A stretch of DNA of 64,000 nucleotides from Palsa-1439 sp050015495 (GCA_050015495.1 JBEKBH010000009.1:1-64000), one strand, 5' to 3'; positions 46,448 through 55,217 are shown, numbered from the stretch's first letter. Made by a program: numbers and translations. Notes: generated from the letters alone by a model not told the origin.

Positions 46448-46468
46448 AGTTGGCGGGAGTGACGGGGC
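46448..46468. other. Putative attachment site, right copy, within tRNA-Asp 3' end
   Basis: Identical over 21 nt to 15369-15389. Eighteen of these bases belong to the tRNA-Asp gene (CCA, discriminator, acceptor strand, T-stem part), so insertion on the left side leaves the tRNA intact. Confidence 0.5.
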
Positions 46469-46528
46469 TCGAACCCGCAACCTCTGCCGTGACAGGGCAG
46501 CGCTCTGAACCAGTTGAGCTACACCCCC
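46451..46528 (-). tRNA. tRNA-Asp (GUC)
   Basis: A full cloverleaf reads on the minus strand: acceptor GGGGGTG with CACTCCC, D arm GCTC...GAGC, anticodon stem CTGCC/GGCAG enclosing CTGTCAC (anticodon GTC), T arm GCGGG TTCGAGC CCCGT, and an encoded CCA. It lies 94 nt from tRNA-Val on the same strand. Confidence 0.95.
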
Positions 46529-46621
46529 ACCCGCGTTGCGTCGACTCTCCGCTTTGAAAACGAAACCCCGCACAACACCGTCATCGAATTTCGTGCGTCG
46601 GACGTCGAATCGACCGCTTTA

Positions 46622-46698
46622 TGGTGGGCGCTAAAGGACTTGAACCTTTGACCCCCTCGGTGTAAACGAGGTGCTCTGGCCAACTGAGCTAAGCGCCC
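46622..46698 (-). tRNA. tRNA-Val (UAC)
   Basis: A complete cloverleaf on the minus strand: acceptor GGGCGCT with AGCGCCC, anticodon stem CCTCG/CGAGG around TTTACAC (anticodon TAC), T arm AAAGG TTCAAGT CCTTT, encoded CCA. Confidence 0.95.
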
Positions 46699-46813
46699 GC
46701 AACCAAAAAGCATTACAGGCAAATCGGCGCCTTGTCAACGCCGCGGTTTGGCGCCGCCGGCCGTTTGGGCGTATGTTTGGGTGGCCAGGCACGAGGCCCG
46801 AAAGGAAGCGATC

Positions 46814-47662
46814 ATGTATCAAAACATTCTGTTGTGCACGGACGGCTCGCCTGCAGCCGACGCGGCTGCCGACTATGCGATTTGGTTCGGCAAGAAACTC
46901 AACGCCCGGTTGCGCGCCCTGTACGTCACCGATATTCGCCTTCTCGAAGGCCCATGGATCTCGGATTTTTCCGGTGCCATCGGCGCCCAGCCTTATTCCG
47001 CCCTGTTGCCGCAGCTCCAGGAAATCCAGCGCGAAAAAGCCACCACGGTTCTTGCCGCTGTCGAGAAACGTTGTCGGGACGGCGGCGTCGCCTGCGAAAC
47101 CGCTTCCGACACGGGCAGTCTCGCGCAAGTCATGCTGGACCATGAGGGGAACGCCGACATGATCGTGCTTGGCCAGCGTGGCGAGCACGCCGCGTGGCTC
47201 GCGGGCGCACTGGGCTCCAGCGTCGAACGCGTCGTGCGCGCCTCCGTTAAACCCTGCTTGGTTACGCCCGACAAGTTCCGCAAAATCCAGCACATGCTCA
47301 TCGCGTACGACGGCAGCGACGAATCGAGCAAGGCGTTGCGCGCCGGCATTGCCCTCGCCCCCGCCCTCGGCGCGAAGGTGACCATTACGACGGTCGCCGC
47401 TCTCGGCGCCGAAGACGCCGTTTCCGAGACGCTGCACAAGGCCAAACAGCAGGCGCTCGAAGCCGGCGTCACCGCCGACGTGGAACCACTCCATGGTGAT
47501 CCCGAAGTCCAGATTCTCGAATTGAAAGAATCGGTCGGCGCTGACCTAATTGTGATGGGCGCTTACGGTCACACGCGCATCCGCGAACTCATCCTCGGGT
47601 CGACCACCTCGCACGTCTTGCGCAAGTCCGATGTCCCGGTGCTGCTGGTTCGGGGCACGTGA
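46814..47662 (+). CDS. Tandem universal stress protein (UspA)
   Basis: This 282-residue protein consists of two Usp domains (about 1-150 and 155-282). The second carries the nucleotide-binding pattern GAYGHTRIRELILGSTTSHVL; the first ends DMIVLGQRGEHAAWLAGALGSSVERV, a partly degenerate form. The ATG at 46814 follows AAAGGAAG. These cytoplasmic stress proteins often bind ATP and respond to starvation or envelope stress. It stands just upstream of an alcohol dehydrogenase gene (58 nt). Confidence 0.9.
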   Translation: MYQNILLCTDGSPAADAAADYAIWFGKKLNARLRALYVTDIRLLEGPWISDFSGAIGAQPYSALLPQLQEIQREKATTVLAAVEKRCRDGGVACETASDTGSLAQVMLDHEGNADMIVLGQRGEHAAWLAGALGSSVERVVRASVKPCLVTPDKFRKIQHMLIAYDGSDESSKALRAGIALAPALGAKVTITTVAALGAEDAVSETLHKAKQQALEAGVTADVEPLHGDPEVQILELKESVGADLIVMGAYGHTRIRELILGSTTSHVLRKSDVPVLLVRGT

Positions 47663-47720
47663 CCCGGCGCGTCCCGGAACCCTGGCGCAAGGATTGTGGT
47701 GACCGCGTGAGGGGATGCTT

Positions 47721-48719
47721 ATGAAAGCGCAACTACTTCGTCATCCTCGACCGGTGGAGCAGTCTCCGCTGGAGTTGGTCGATCTCGCCGTGCCAGCGCC
47801 GGGCAACGACGAAGTGCTGGTGCGGGTTCATACGTGCGGTGTTTGCCATACCGATCTGCACACCGTTGAAGGCGAAATCTCCGGCAAACTGCCGATCGTG
47901 CCCGGTCACCAAATCGTCGGCGTCGTGGAAAAGGTTGGCGCAAATGTGAAGGAGTTTCGTATCGGCGACCGCGTCGGCGTGCCGTGGCTGCACCACACCT
48001 GCGGCGAATGCGAATTTTGCCGGGGCGACCGCGAGAATCTTTGTGATCGCGCGTTGTTCACCGGCTTTCACGTCAATGGCGGCTATGCCGAGCACGCCGC
48101 CGCCTCGGCGGCGTTCGCGGTGGGAATTCCCGACGGATTCGACGATGCGCACGCGGCGCCGCTGCTGTGCGCGGGCATCATCGGCTATCGCGCGCTGCGC
48201 CTGAGCAACATGCGACCGCAGCAGACACTCGGGTTGTACGGGTTCGGCGCGTCGGCGCATATTGCCGTCCAGATCGCGGTGCGCTGGGGTTGTGAGGTCT
48301 TCGTCGCGACGCGCGGCGCGGAACATCAGCGTCTTGCCCGGGAACTCGGGGCGACGTGGGCGGGTCGGGCGGAAGATGTTCCCGACGCGGCGCTGCATGC
48401 CGCGGTGATGTTTGCGCCCGCCGGCGCGCTCGTGCCGGAAGCGTTGCGGGCTCTTCGCAAGGGCGGCACGCTTGCACTGGCCGGCATTTACATGACGCCG
48501 ATCCCTGAACTGAACTACGAACGGCTGTATCACGAACGCATCGTGCGGTCGGTCGCCAACGCAACGCGCGACGATGCGCGGCAGTTGATGCGGTTGGCGG
48601 GGCAGATCCCCATTCGGACAGAAGTACAGGCGTTTCCGCTGGAAGACGCCAACCGCGCGCTCGCCGCCCTCAAACACAGCGAGATCCACGGCGCAGGCGT
48701 GTTGATTATGAGCCGTTGA
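47721..48719 (+). CDS. Zinc-dependent alcohol dehydrogenase
   Basis: This 332-residue medium-chain dehydrogenase has catalytic zinc ligands Cys42 (CGVCHTD) and His63 (PGHQIVG), the structural zinc loop CGECEFCRGDRENLC and a Rossmann loop LGLYGFGASAHIAVQ. Gln replaces the usual Glu after the zinc-binding His, as in part of the family. Oxidises alcohols or reduces aldehydes with NAD(P). The start at 47721 rather than 47715 is chosen because GAGGGG sits at a normal distance from it. A ModE-like gene follows. Confidence 0.9.
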   Translation: MKAQLLRHPRPVEQSPLELVDLAVPAPGNDEVLVRVHTCGVCHTDLHTVEGEISGKLPIVPGHQIVGVVEKVGANVKEFRIGDRVGVPWLHHTCGECEFCRGDRENLCDRALFTGFHVNGGYAEHAAASAAFAVGIPDGFDDAHAAPLLCAGIIGYRALRLSNMRPQQTLGLYGFGASAHIAVQIAVRWGCEVFVATRGAEHQRLARELGATWAGRAEDVPDAALHAAVMFAPAGALVPEALRALRKGGTLALAGIYMTPIPELNYERLYHERIVRSVANATRDDARQLMRLAGQIPIRTEVQAFPLEDANRALAALKHSEIHGAGVLIMSR

Positions 48720-48737
48720 ATCTGGTATCAGTGCCTC

Positions 48738-49085
48738 ATGTCATCGTTTCGAATCCTTCCACGCATCCGCATTGTCCGGGGGCGCGATGTCGCCCTGGGG
48801 CCGGGCAAGGTGGAGTTGCTGGAGCACATCGCGCACACCGGCAGCCTGCGCAAGGCCGCGGCGGCGATGGACATGTCCTACATGCGCGCGTGGACGCTGG
48901 TCCAGACGATGAACCGTTGCTTCAAAACACCAGTGGTGGTGACCCAGCGCGGTGGCGCCGATGGCGGCCGGGCAACGGTGACCGAGACCGGCAAGGCGGC
49001 CGCCGCGCTGTATCGGCGCATCGAGACCCAGAGCCTGCGTGCGGCCCGTCCCCTGCAAAAGCAATTGCAGCGGTACCTGCGGTAG
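48738..49085 (+). CDS. ModE-like winged-helix regulator without TOBE domain
   Basis: This 115-residue protein matches the N-terminal winged-helix region of ModE (GPGKVELLEHIAHTGSLRKAAAAMDMSYMRAWTLVQTMNRCF ... VVTQRGGADGGRATVTETG). Full ModE (about 260 residues) adds two molybdate-binding TOBE domains; these are absent. It may bind the ModE box between it and modA. Molybdate sensing would then need another mechanism, or it acts as a constitutive repressor (inference). Confidence 0.85.
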   Translation: MSSFRILPRIRIVRGRDVALGPGKVELLEHIAHTGSLRKAAAAMDMSYMRAWTLVQTMNRCFKTPVVVTQRGGADGGRATVTETGKAAAALYRRIETQSLRAARPLQKQLQRYLR

Positions 49086-49136
49086 CCGGTTTCGCCCCCA
49101 AATCCTTTCGCTGGAAGTTTGCTTGCGGTTTTCGTA

Positions 49137-49160
49137 CGATATATTTATTGGAATATAACG
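49137..49160 (+). promoter_or_regulatory. ModE box upstream of modA
   Basis: CGATATAT and ATATAACG are inverted with one mismatch and are 8 nt apart, which is the half-site sequence and spacing of the ModE operator (CGTTATAT, 8 nt, ATATAACG). It lies 18 nt before the modA start, where binding would block transcription. Confidence 0.75.
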
Positions 49161-49178
49161 ATAAGAACGGAGGGCAGC

Positions 49179-49964
49179 ATGGGCAGGCAGAGGAACGCAA
49201 TCAGGGCTCTTGTTTTTGGGGGAATCGGTTTGTGGCTGGCGGGCGCAGGAGTGGCGGCGGCCCAGATCACCGTCGCCGCCGCGGCCGACTTGAAGTTCGC
49301 GCTGGATGAAATCGCAGTGGGATTCCAGAAGCAGCATCCCGACGCGAAGATCATCGTCACCTACGGTTCGTCGGGGAACTTGTTCGCGCAAATCGACAAC
49401 GGCGCGCCGTTCGACGTGTTCCTGTCCGCGGACATCGACTTTCCCCGGAGACTCATCGAGAATAAAAAGGCCGTGGCCGATAGCCTGTTCCCGTACGCCG
49501 TGGGACGCGTCGTCGTCTGGGTGCCAAACGATTCGCCCATCGATGTCGGGAAACTGGGCATCGAGTCTTTGCTGACTCCGTCGGTGCGGAAGATCGCCAT
49601 TGCCAATCCGGAGCACGCGCCGTATGGACGCGCCGCGGTCGCGGCAATGAAAAAGCTCGGCGTGTACGACAAGGTTTCCGGCAAACTCGTGCTCGGGGAA
49701 AACATTGCCCAGGCGGCGCAATTCGTGGAGAGCGGGGCCGCGGACATCGGTCTGATCGCGCTGTCTCTCGCGGTGTCGCCGAAGATGAAGGGCGAAGGCC
49801 GCTACTGGGAAGTGCCGCTGGATGCCTATCCCCGGCTGGAACAGGGGGGCGTGATTCTCTCGGCGTCGAAGCAACCGGATCTGGCGCGCCAGTTCCGGAC
49901 CGTGATGGTTGGCCCGCAAGGACGCGAGACATTGCGACGCTACGGGTTTATACTGCCCGAATGA
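49179..49964 (+). CDS. modA: Molybdate ABC transporter substrate-binding protein
   Basis: This 261-residue periplasmic protein has a signal peptide (about 1-28, ending GVAAAQ) and a ModA fold: ITVAAAADLKFALDEIA, VTYGSSGNLFAQI and APFDVFLSADIDF mark the oxyanion-binding loops. Class II binding protein for molybdate or tungstate. The ATG at 49179 follows GGAGGG; an earlier in-frame start would overlap the ModE box. Its stop overlaps modB (ATGA). Confidence 0.92.
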   Translation: MGRQRNAIRALVFGGIGLWLAGAGVAAAQITVAAAADLKFALDEIAVGFQKQHPDAKIIVTYGSSGNLFAQIDNGAPFDVFLSADIDFPRRLIENKKAVADSLFPYAVGRVVVWVPNDSPIDVGKLGIESLLTPSVRKIAIANPEHAPYGRAAVAAMKKLGVYDKVSGKLVLGENIAQAAQFVESGAADIGLIALSLAVSPKMKGEGRYWEVPLDAYPRLEQGGVILSASKQPDLARQFRTVMVGPQGRETLRRYGFILPE

Positions 49965-50626
49965 TGGATTGGGTGGCAATCGGGTTGACGGCCAGGCTGG
50001 CAGGCTGCGCGGCGCTCGTCCTGCTGGCGATCGGTCTTCCCATCGCGTACTGGCTCGCGACGACGCACTGGCGGGGACGCGTATTCGTGGAGGCCATCGT
50101 CGCGCTCCCGCTCGTGCTGCCGCCGACAGTGCTCGGTTTCTATCTGCTGGTGGCATTTGGGCCGCGCCATCACTTTGGACAATGGTACGAAACGCTGACG
50201 GGACATCTGCTGCCCTTCTCATTTGGCGGACTGCTGATCGCCTCCGTGATCTACAGCCTGCCATTTGCGGTGCAGCCGTTCACGGTGGCGTTCCGTTCGT
50301 TGGACCCGGCATTTGCCGACGTCGCCAGGACATTCGGCGCGACCCGGCTGCAAATTTTCTGGCACGTTGCCGTCCCGTTGTCATGGCACGGCATCCTCGC
50401 AGGCGTCGTCCTGGGTTTTGCGCATACCCTCGGTGAATTCGGTGTCGTGCTGATGGTCGGTGGCAACATCCCCGGCGTGACGCGCACGCTGTCGATCTCC
50501 ATTTACGATCAGGTGCAGAGTTTGAATTACGCCGCCGCCGCCTGGAATTCGTTGTTCCTGTTGCTGGTGTGCTTCGCGATCCTGAGCATTACCTACCTGC
50601 TGCAACGCCATTTCCGGATTGCCTGA
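49961..50626 (+). CDS. modB: Molybdate ABC transporter permease
   Basis: This 221-residue inner-membrane protein has about five helices and the ABC-permease EAA-like loop (FADVARTFGATRLQIFWHVAVPL ... GILAGVVLGFAHTLGEFG). Overlaps modA by 4 nt, so it is translationally coupled. The ATPase gene modC does not follow; the next gene encodes a hydrolase. The ATPase must come from elsewhere or be fused or lost. Confidence 0.92.
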   Translation: MMDWVAIGLTARLAGCAALVLLAIGLPIAYWLATTHWRGRVFVEAIVALPLVLPPTVLGFYLLVAFGPRHHFGQWYETLTGHLLPFSFGGLLIASVIYSLPFAVQPFTVAFRSLDPAFADVARTFGATRLQIFWHVAVPLSWHGILAGVVLGFAHTLGEFGVVLMVGGNIPGVTRTLSISIYDQVQSLNYAAAAWNSLFLLLVCFAILSITYLLQRHFRIA

Positions 50627-50627
50627 T

Positions 50628-51338
50628 ATGAAACCCGTCATCGCCATCACACCGGAAGCAATCACCCTGCCCTCGCGGATTGACGGGCGCGGTTCGTTTT
50701 GCGGCGTCTCGTACTCGCAGGCGATTGAAATGGCCGGGGGCGTGCCGCTCATCGTCCCGCTCACGGGCGACCGACAGGTACTGGACCATTACGTCGACAC
50801 GTGCGACGGCTGGCTGCTGACGGGCGGGGGCGACGTCGAGGCCAAATGGTACGCGCCGCGGATGTCGGCGGCATTACGCAAGAAGATCAGCGGCGCGGAC
50901 GAAGGGCGTGACGAGATGGAAATCTACGTCCTGCGCAAACTGACCGGGCGCGATCAGCCGGTATTGGGAATCTGCCGCGGGATCCAGTTGATGAACGTCG
51001 CGTTCGGCGGCACTCTCATCCCTCACATCGACGGACATCGGGATCCAAGGCCCAACGCGCTGGCCCATCGGATCGAATGGACAAAGGACGGAAGACTTCA
51101 GGGGGCGATGGGCGGCTTCGACCGGGTGAATACCAGCCACCATCAAGCCGTCGATCGTGTCGCGCGGGGCTTTGAAGTTGTTGCCCGCGCTCCCGATGGG
51201 ATTATCGAGGCGATGGAAAAGCCCGAAGCCCGCTATTGCTGCGCGGTGCAATTTCATCCCGAGCGATTGGTGAAACGGGCCCCCGAATTCCTCAATCTCT
51301 TTCGGGATTTCGTGCAGGCGTGTCGCCCGGGACGTTGA
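50628..51338 (+). CDS. Peptidase C26/PuuD-like gamma-glutamyl hydrolase
   Basis: This 236-residue class-I glutamine-amidotransferase-like protein has the nucleophile Cys116 (LGICRGIQLMN), the oxyanion glycines GGGDV and the His-Glu pair in QFHPERL. Relatives hydrolyse gamma-glutamyl-GABA or folate polyglutamates. The ATG at 50628 begins one base after the modB stop, so it sits in the mod transcript, yet no link to molybdate is known. Substrate unassigned. Confidence 0.85.
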   Translation: MKPVIAITPEAITLPSRIDGRGSFCGVSYSQAIEMAGGVPLIVPLTGDRQVLDHYVDTCDGWLLTGGGDVEAKWYAPRMSAALRKKISGADEGRDEMEIYVLRKLTGRDQPVLGICRGIQLMNVAFGGTLIPHIDGHRDPRPNALAHRIEWTKDGRLQGAMGGFDRVNTSHHQAVDRVARGFEVVARAPDGIIEAMEKPEARYCCAVQFHPERLVKRAPEFLNLFRDFVQACRPGR

Positions 51339-51356
51339 CGCCCCGCCACGACACGA

Positions 51357-53048
51357 TCAACTCGCGGGAGCGGGCTGCTCGGCCGGCGCCGTCTCGTCCG
51401 TCGGTGATCCTCGTTGCGGCACGGGCGCCCGGCGTTTGTAATCCACCTGCTCCGCCCGCATGACGGAGTTGGCCCAATCCTCGAACAGCGCCACGCGATT
51501 TTGTTGAAGCAGTTGCGCTTCGAGTTCCCTCCGAACCGGCTCGGCCTCGAGAGGCTTGGGCGCTTCCCGCTGTTTGAGGTGGAAGAAAATCCCGCCGTTC
51601 GTCGTGGTCAGAAAATCGCTGACCGCGTTGGTGGCCATTCCGAGGACGACCTCTTTGATGCTGCTGGCATATGGAAGGTTGGTCGCTCCCCCGACAAGCG
51701 AAAACGGCTCGGAGGCTTTCACGGCAAGCCCGAGAGACGCGCATGTGTCGGTGAAATTCTTTCCCGCGGCAATAGCCGCTTTGACCTTGGCATCGAGTTC
51801 ACGCCCCTGCTTTACGGTCGCCTCGTAGGCGCGTTGCCGGCGGATCCGATCGATCACCTGGGTCTTGACCTCCTCAAACGCGGGGATTTCGCTCGGCTTG
51901 CCGGCGACGTACGCCAGCACATAGTACCCGTCCTTGCCGTGCACGGGATCGCTGAACGGCAGGTCCGGACCCAGGGCGAATGCCGCCTGATTAAAGATCG
52001 CGCCTGCCTCCACACCTTTGACCGGGTTGTGCAAATCAAAAAAATCCGTTTCCGACGTTGTCAGCCCCGAATCGGCGGCAATCTTCGCGAAATCGGGAGT
52101 CGGCGCACCGGGCTGGGGCACGAGCTTCACGGTGAGCGCCGTGGCGCGGTCGCCGGCAAGACGCTCGGCGCGCAGGTCGAGCAGATCCTGTTTCAGTTCA
52201 TCTTTCACGTTCGTTAACGGCTTCGGTTGGCCGGAGGCGTCGACGTACTTGCTCTTGTTGCGCTCGTAAAATTCGCTAATGTCGTCGTCCCCGAGCGTAA
52301 CGGATTTCCTGGCATCGGAAATCGTGAAGTAGACGTAACGCACCTTCACCATGGCCGGCGTGCGGAATTTCTCCTGGTTCAGCCCGTAGTAGGCCTTGGC
52401 GTCCTCGTCGGTCACCGCGGAAGTGTCCTTGTGGTCGGCAGCGTTCAGTTCGACGTAATCAATTTTCGTCTGTTCCTGGAGCATGTTGTAGTTGAACTGA
52501 AACTCCGCGGGTGTAATTTCCGCCGCGGAAGTGATGAGGGAGCGCAGTTGGCCCAGGGTGAGTTCCTCGCGAATGACCTCCTCGAACAACGTCTCGCTGA
52601 TGTCGAGATTGTTGAGCAAAATCATGTACCGCTGATAATTGTTGGGGTCGAATTGCTTTTGCTCGTTGAGCATAACGGGCAGCGCTTGAATCTGATGGAC
52701 CACCTCGTCATCGGTCACGCGGATGCCCAGTTCTTTGGCTTTGCGCAGAAGAACCATACGCTGGACGGCTTCAATATTCAGGTCATCTTCAAACGTCGCG
52801 TTTCGGACAGGCTGGCGGCCCCTCGCCATCGCGATCCCCGCCAGTATGCTGGCGCGCATGTTTTGAAACTCGGCGAAATTGACGGGCTTGCCCCCAATGG
52901 TCGGCAACCCGCTACGTTGCTGCTGCCTGCCCCCCATGAGCGAGCTGGAGGGGCTGAACAGGAGCCCCATTCCCACGCTGACCGCGAGGATGACCCCCAA
53001 AATTAGCGGCCCGTGTTTCCGGACCACGCCTTGCATGCTGATAAACAT
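51357..53048 (-). CDS. PpiD/SurA-type periplasmic folding factor (SurA_N plus PPIase domains)
   Basis: This 563-residue protein has one N-terminal helix (about 13-32, LILGVILAVSVGMGLLF) anchoring it to the inner membrane, a SurA_N-type helical region (about 50-200, QRMVLLRKAKELGIRVTDDEVVHQIQ), a PPIase-like parvulin segment (about 345-400, LPFSDPVHGKDGYYVLAYVAGKP) and a C-terminal helical part. It probably helps to fold outer-membrane and exported proteins. The second in-frame ATG at 53036 is an alternative start. Confidence 0.82.
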   Translation of the reverse strand: MFISMQGVVRKHGPLILGVILAVSVGMGLLFSPSSSLMGGRQQQRSGLPTIGGKPVNFAEFQNMRASILAGIAMARGRQPVRNATFEDDLNIEAVQRMVLLRKAKELGIRVTDDEVVHQIQALPVMLNEQKQFDPNNYQRYMILLNNLDISETLFEEVIREELTLGQLRSLITSAAEITPAEFQFNYNMLQEQTKIDYVELNAADHKDTSAVTDEDAKAYYGLNQEKFRTPAMVKVRYVYFTISDARKSVTLGDDDISEFYERNKSKYVDASGQPKPLTNVKDELKQDLLDLRAERLAGDRATALTVKLVPQPGAPTPDFAKIAADSGLTTSETDFFDLHNPVKGVEAGAIFNQAAFALGPDLPFSDPVHGKDGYYVLAYVAGKPSEIPAFEEVKTQVIDRIRRQRAYEATVKQGRELDAKVKAAIAAGKNFTDTCASLGLAVKASEPFSLVGGATNLPYASSIKEVVLGMATNAVSDFLTTTNGGIFFHLKQREAPKPLEAEPVRRELEAQLLQQNRVALFEDWANSVMRAEQVDYKRRAPVPQRGSPTDETAPAEQPAPAS

Positions 53049-53143
53049 ATTTTTATATTCCCTAGTGAAGCTCGGGGAGGATACCCGCCCACTCCACCAT
53101 CGTCAAACGCCAAAATCGTTGCTAAACTCCCCCATTGCCATAT

Positions 53144-54268
53144 ATGAAAATCATCGCTGATCCCAATATTCCCCTCGTGCAGGAGGCATTCGGCCCCCTG
53201 GGCGAGGTGCGGCTGGTGCCCGGGCGGGAAATCACTGCCGATGCCGTTCGCGACGCGGATGCTCTGCTGGTGCGGTCGGTCACGCCGGTGAACGCGGCGT
53301 TGCTGGACGGAAGCCGGGTCAGGTTCGTTGCCACCGCCACCATTGGTTTTGACCATATTGATCGCGAATACCTCTCGCAAAAGGGCATCGGCTTTGCCAG
53401 CGCCCAGGGCAGCAACGCGAATTCCGTCGCGGAATACGTCACCGCGGCGATGCTGGAATTGGCGCACCGGCAAAAGTTTCGGCTGCGCGACAAGACGCTG
53501 GGTGTCATTGGTGTGGGCAACGTCGGCTCGCGCGTGGTGCGTTACGCCGAGGCGCTCGGCATGCGCGTGCTGCAGAACGATCCGCCGCGTCAGCGTACGG
53601 AGCGACTTGCGCAGTTTGTGTCATTGGAGCGGGTGCTTGCCGAGGCGGACATCGTCACGTTGCATGTGCCGCTGGCCCGCGCGGGCGCGGACGCGACATT
53701 TCACCTGTTCGACAAGGACCGGCTCGGCGCGGTGGAGCGCCGCAAACCGATTCTCATCAACTCATCTCGCGGCGCCGTCATGGACAACCCGGCGCTGCTC
53801 AAGGCCGTGGACGGTGAGCACCTGGGTGGTGTTGTGCTCGACGTATGGGAGAATGAACCCAACATCTCGCCCGAACTGCTCGATGTCGTGGACCTCGCCA
53901 CACCGCACATTGCGGGCTATAGCTTCGACGGCAAGGTCAACGGCACGCGCATGATCTACGAAGCGGTCTGCGGGTTCTTCCATCTCCCGCCAACGTGGTC
54001 GCCTCATCTCCCGCCGCCGCCGGTCCCGCGCATCGAACTGGCTGTGAGCAGCGGGGAAGATGAGGAGGAAGTGCTGCGACGGGTGATACGGCGTGTCTAC
54101 GACATTAACGGTGACGACTCGGCATTGCGCGGGAACGTCCGCGCTTTCGACAAATTGCGCGCCGAATACCCGGTGCGCCGCGAGTTCTTCAATACCGAGC
54201 TTGTGTTGCGAGGCGCGAGCAAAGAGTTGCGGGCGACGTTCGCGGCGCTGGGATTCAAAACGGGTTGA
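53144..54268 (+). CDS. pdxB: 4-phosphoerythronate dehydrogenase
   Basis: This 374-residue D-2-hydroxyacid dehydrogenase has a Rossmann loop GVIGVGNVGSRVV and the catalytic motifs INSSRG, VLDVWENEP and ATPHIAGYS. A PdxB-specific C-terminal dimerisation domain (about 285-374) distinguishes it from shorter relatives; it is the second enzyme of the DXP-dependent pyridoxal-5'-phosphate route. The ATG at 53144 starts directly before the first strand. It overlaps the convergent gene by 14 nt. Confidence 0.9.
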   Translation: MKIIADPNIPLVQEAFGPLGEVRLVPGREITADAVRDADALLVRSVTPVNAALLDGSRVRFVATATIGFDHIDREYLSQKGIGFASAQGSNANSVAEYVTAAMLELAHRQKFRLRDKTLGVIGVGNVGSRVVRYAEALGMRVLQNDPPRQRTERLAQFVSLERVLAEADIVTLHVPLARAGADATFHLFDKDRLGAVERRKPILINSSRGAVMDNPALLKAVDGEHLGGVVLDVWENEPNISPELLDVVDLATPHIAGYSFDGKVNGTRMIYEAVCGFFHLPPTWSPHLPPPPVPRIELAVSSGEDEEEVLRRVIRRVYDINGDDSALRGNVRAFDKLRAEYPVRREFFNTELVLRGASKELRATFAALGFKTG

Positions 54269-55217
54269 CGATGTTCGGGCACGGGCGGCCGTTGAGAACG
54301 GACACCAAGTTCTCTGCGGCCAGCACCGCCATGCGGCGGCGCGTCTCGACGGTGGCGCTGCCAATGTGCGGCAACAACAACACGTTCGGCATCTGCACCA
54401 ACTCGGGGTTGATCTTCGGTTCGTGCTCGTACACGTCGAGACCGGCGCCCGCGATCCAGCCGTCGCGCAATGCGCGCACCAGGGCCGCTTCATCGTGGAC
54501 CGGACCCCGGGCCATGTTGATGAACCGCGCCGTCGATTTCATTTTGCGGAACTCGGCCTCGCCAAACAGGTGACGCGTCTCCGGCGTGAGCGGCACATGC
54601 ACGCTCAGGAAGTCCGACTCGCGCAACACCTCGTCGAACGTCACGCGCGTCGCGCCCAGTGCGTCCATTTCCGGTTTCGGGGTGCGCGCGAAGTAGAGGA
54701 TGCGCATCGAAAAACCGGTCGCCCGTTTCGCCACCGCCACGCCGATGCGTCCGCCGCCCACGATGCCCAGGGTCTTACCCGCCACGTCGACGCCCAGCAT
54801 CTGCGTGGGCGACAACCCGCGCCATTCCCCGGAGCGGGCGAGACGATCGCCTTCGACGACGCGCCGGGCCACGCCGAGGATCAATGCCCACGCGAGATCG
54901 GCGCAGGCATCGGTGAGTACGCCGGGTGTGTTCGTCACGGCGATGCGGCGGCGGGTGGCCTCGGCCAGGGCAATGTTGTCATAACCGACGGCGATCGAGG
55001 AAACAGCCTTGAGCCTCGGCGCGGCATCGAAGAATTCCGCGTCGATGGGGTCCACGCCCGTTACGAGCACGCCGTCGCACTCGCGAACGCGCGAAAGCAA
55101 CTCGGCCCGCGGAAGGGACGTTTCACCATCATGCAGATCGATCTTCACGTCCGCCTTGCGAAGCACGTCGAGCCCTTCGGTCGGGATGCGGCGGGTGATG
55201 AAGACATTCCATTGCAT
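54255..55217 (-). CDS. Glyoxylate/hydroxypyruvate reductase-type D-2-hydroxyacid dehydrogenase
   Basis: This 320-residue enzyme has a nucleotide-binding GGGRIG at residues 154-159, the active-site Arg in INMARGP, the catalytic Glu in DVYEHEP and the catalytic His in LPHIGSA. The family oxidises or reduces small 2-hydroxyacids, mostly D-glycerate, glyoxylate or hydroxypyruvate. The gene is convergent with pdxB and overlaps it by 14 nt. Confidence 0.88.
   Translation of the reverse strand: MQWNVFITRRIPTEGLDVLRKADVKIDLHDGETSLPRAELLSRVRECDGVLVTGVDPIDAEFFDAAPRLKAVSSIAVGYDNIALAEATRRRIAVTNTPGVLTDACADLAWALILGVARRVVEGDRLARSGEWRGLSPTQMLGVDVAGKTLGIVGGGRIGVAVAKRATGFSMRILYFARTPKPEMDALGATRVTFDEVLRESDFLSVHVPLTPETRHLFGEAEFRKMKSTARFINMARGPVHDEAALVRALRDGWIAGAGLDVYEHEPKINPELVQMPNVLLLPHIGSATVETRRRMAVLAAENLVSVLNGRPCPNIVNPF

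Larger units (their letters stand above)
15369..46468. mobile_element. Candidate tRNA-Asp genomic island (31 kb)
   Basis: The segment is bounded by a direct repeat of the tRNA-Asp 3' end, with the intact tRNA on the right and its 3' end pointing into the segment. Its content is accessory: TPS adhesin operon, duplicated secreted proteins, AraC regulator. Parts (for example 19-26 kb) look less GC-rich than the chaperone region. No integrase, relaxase or transposase gene is visible inside, so it would be an old or immobilised island; a tRNA relic by other means is possible. Confidence 0.4.

Noticed and set aside
15369..46468. Integrase or transposase inside the candidate island
   Set aside because: No ORF in the interval shows tyrosine- or serine-recombinase or transposase motifs.
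48741..50264. 507-codon minus-strand ORF
   Set aside because: Antisense to the ModE-like gene, modA and modB, all with strong family signatures.
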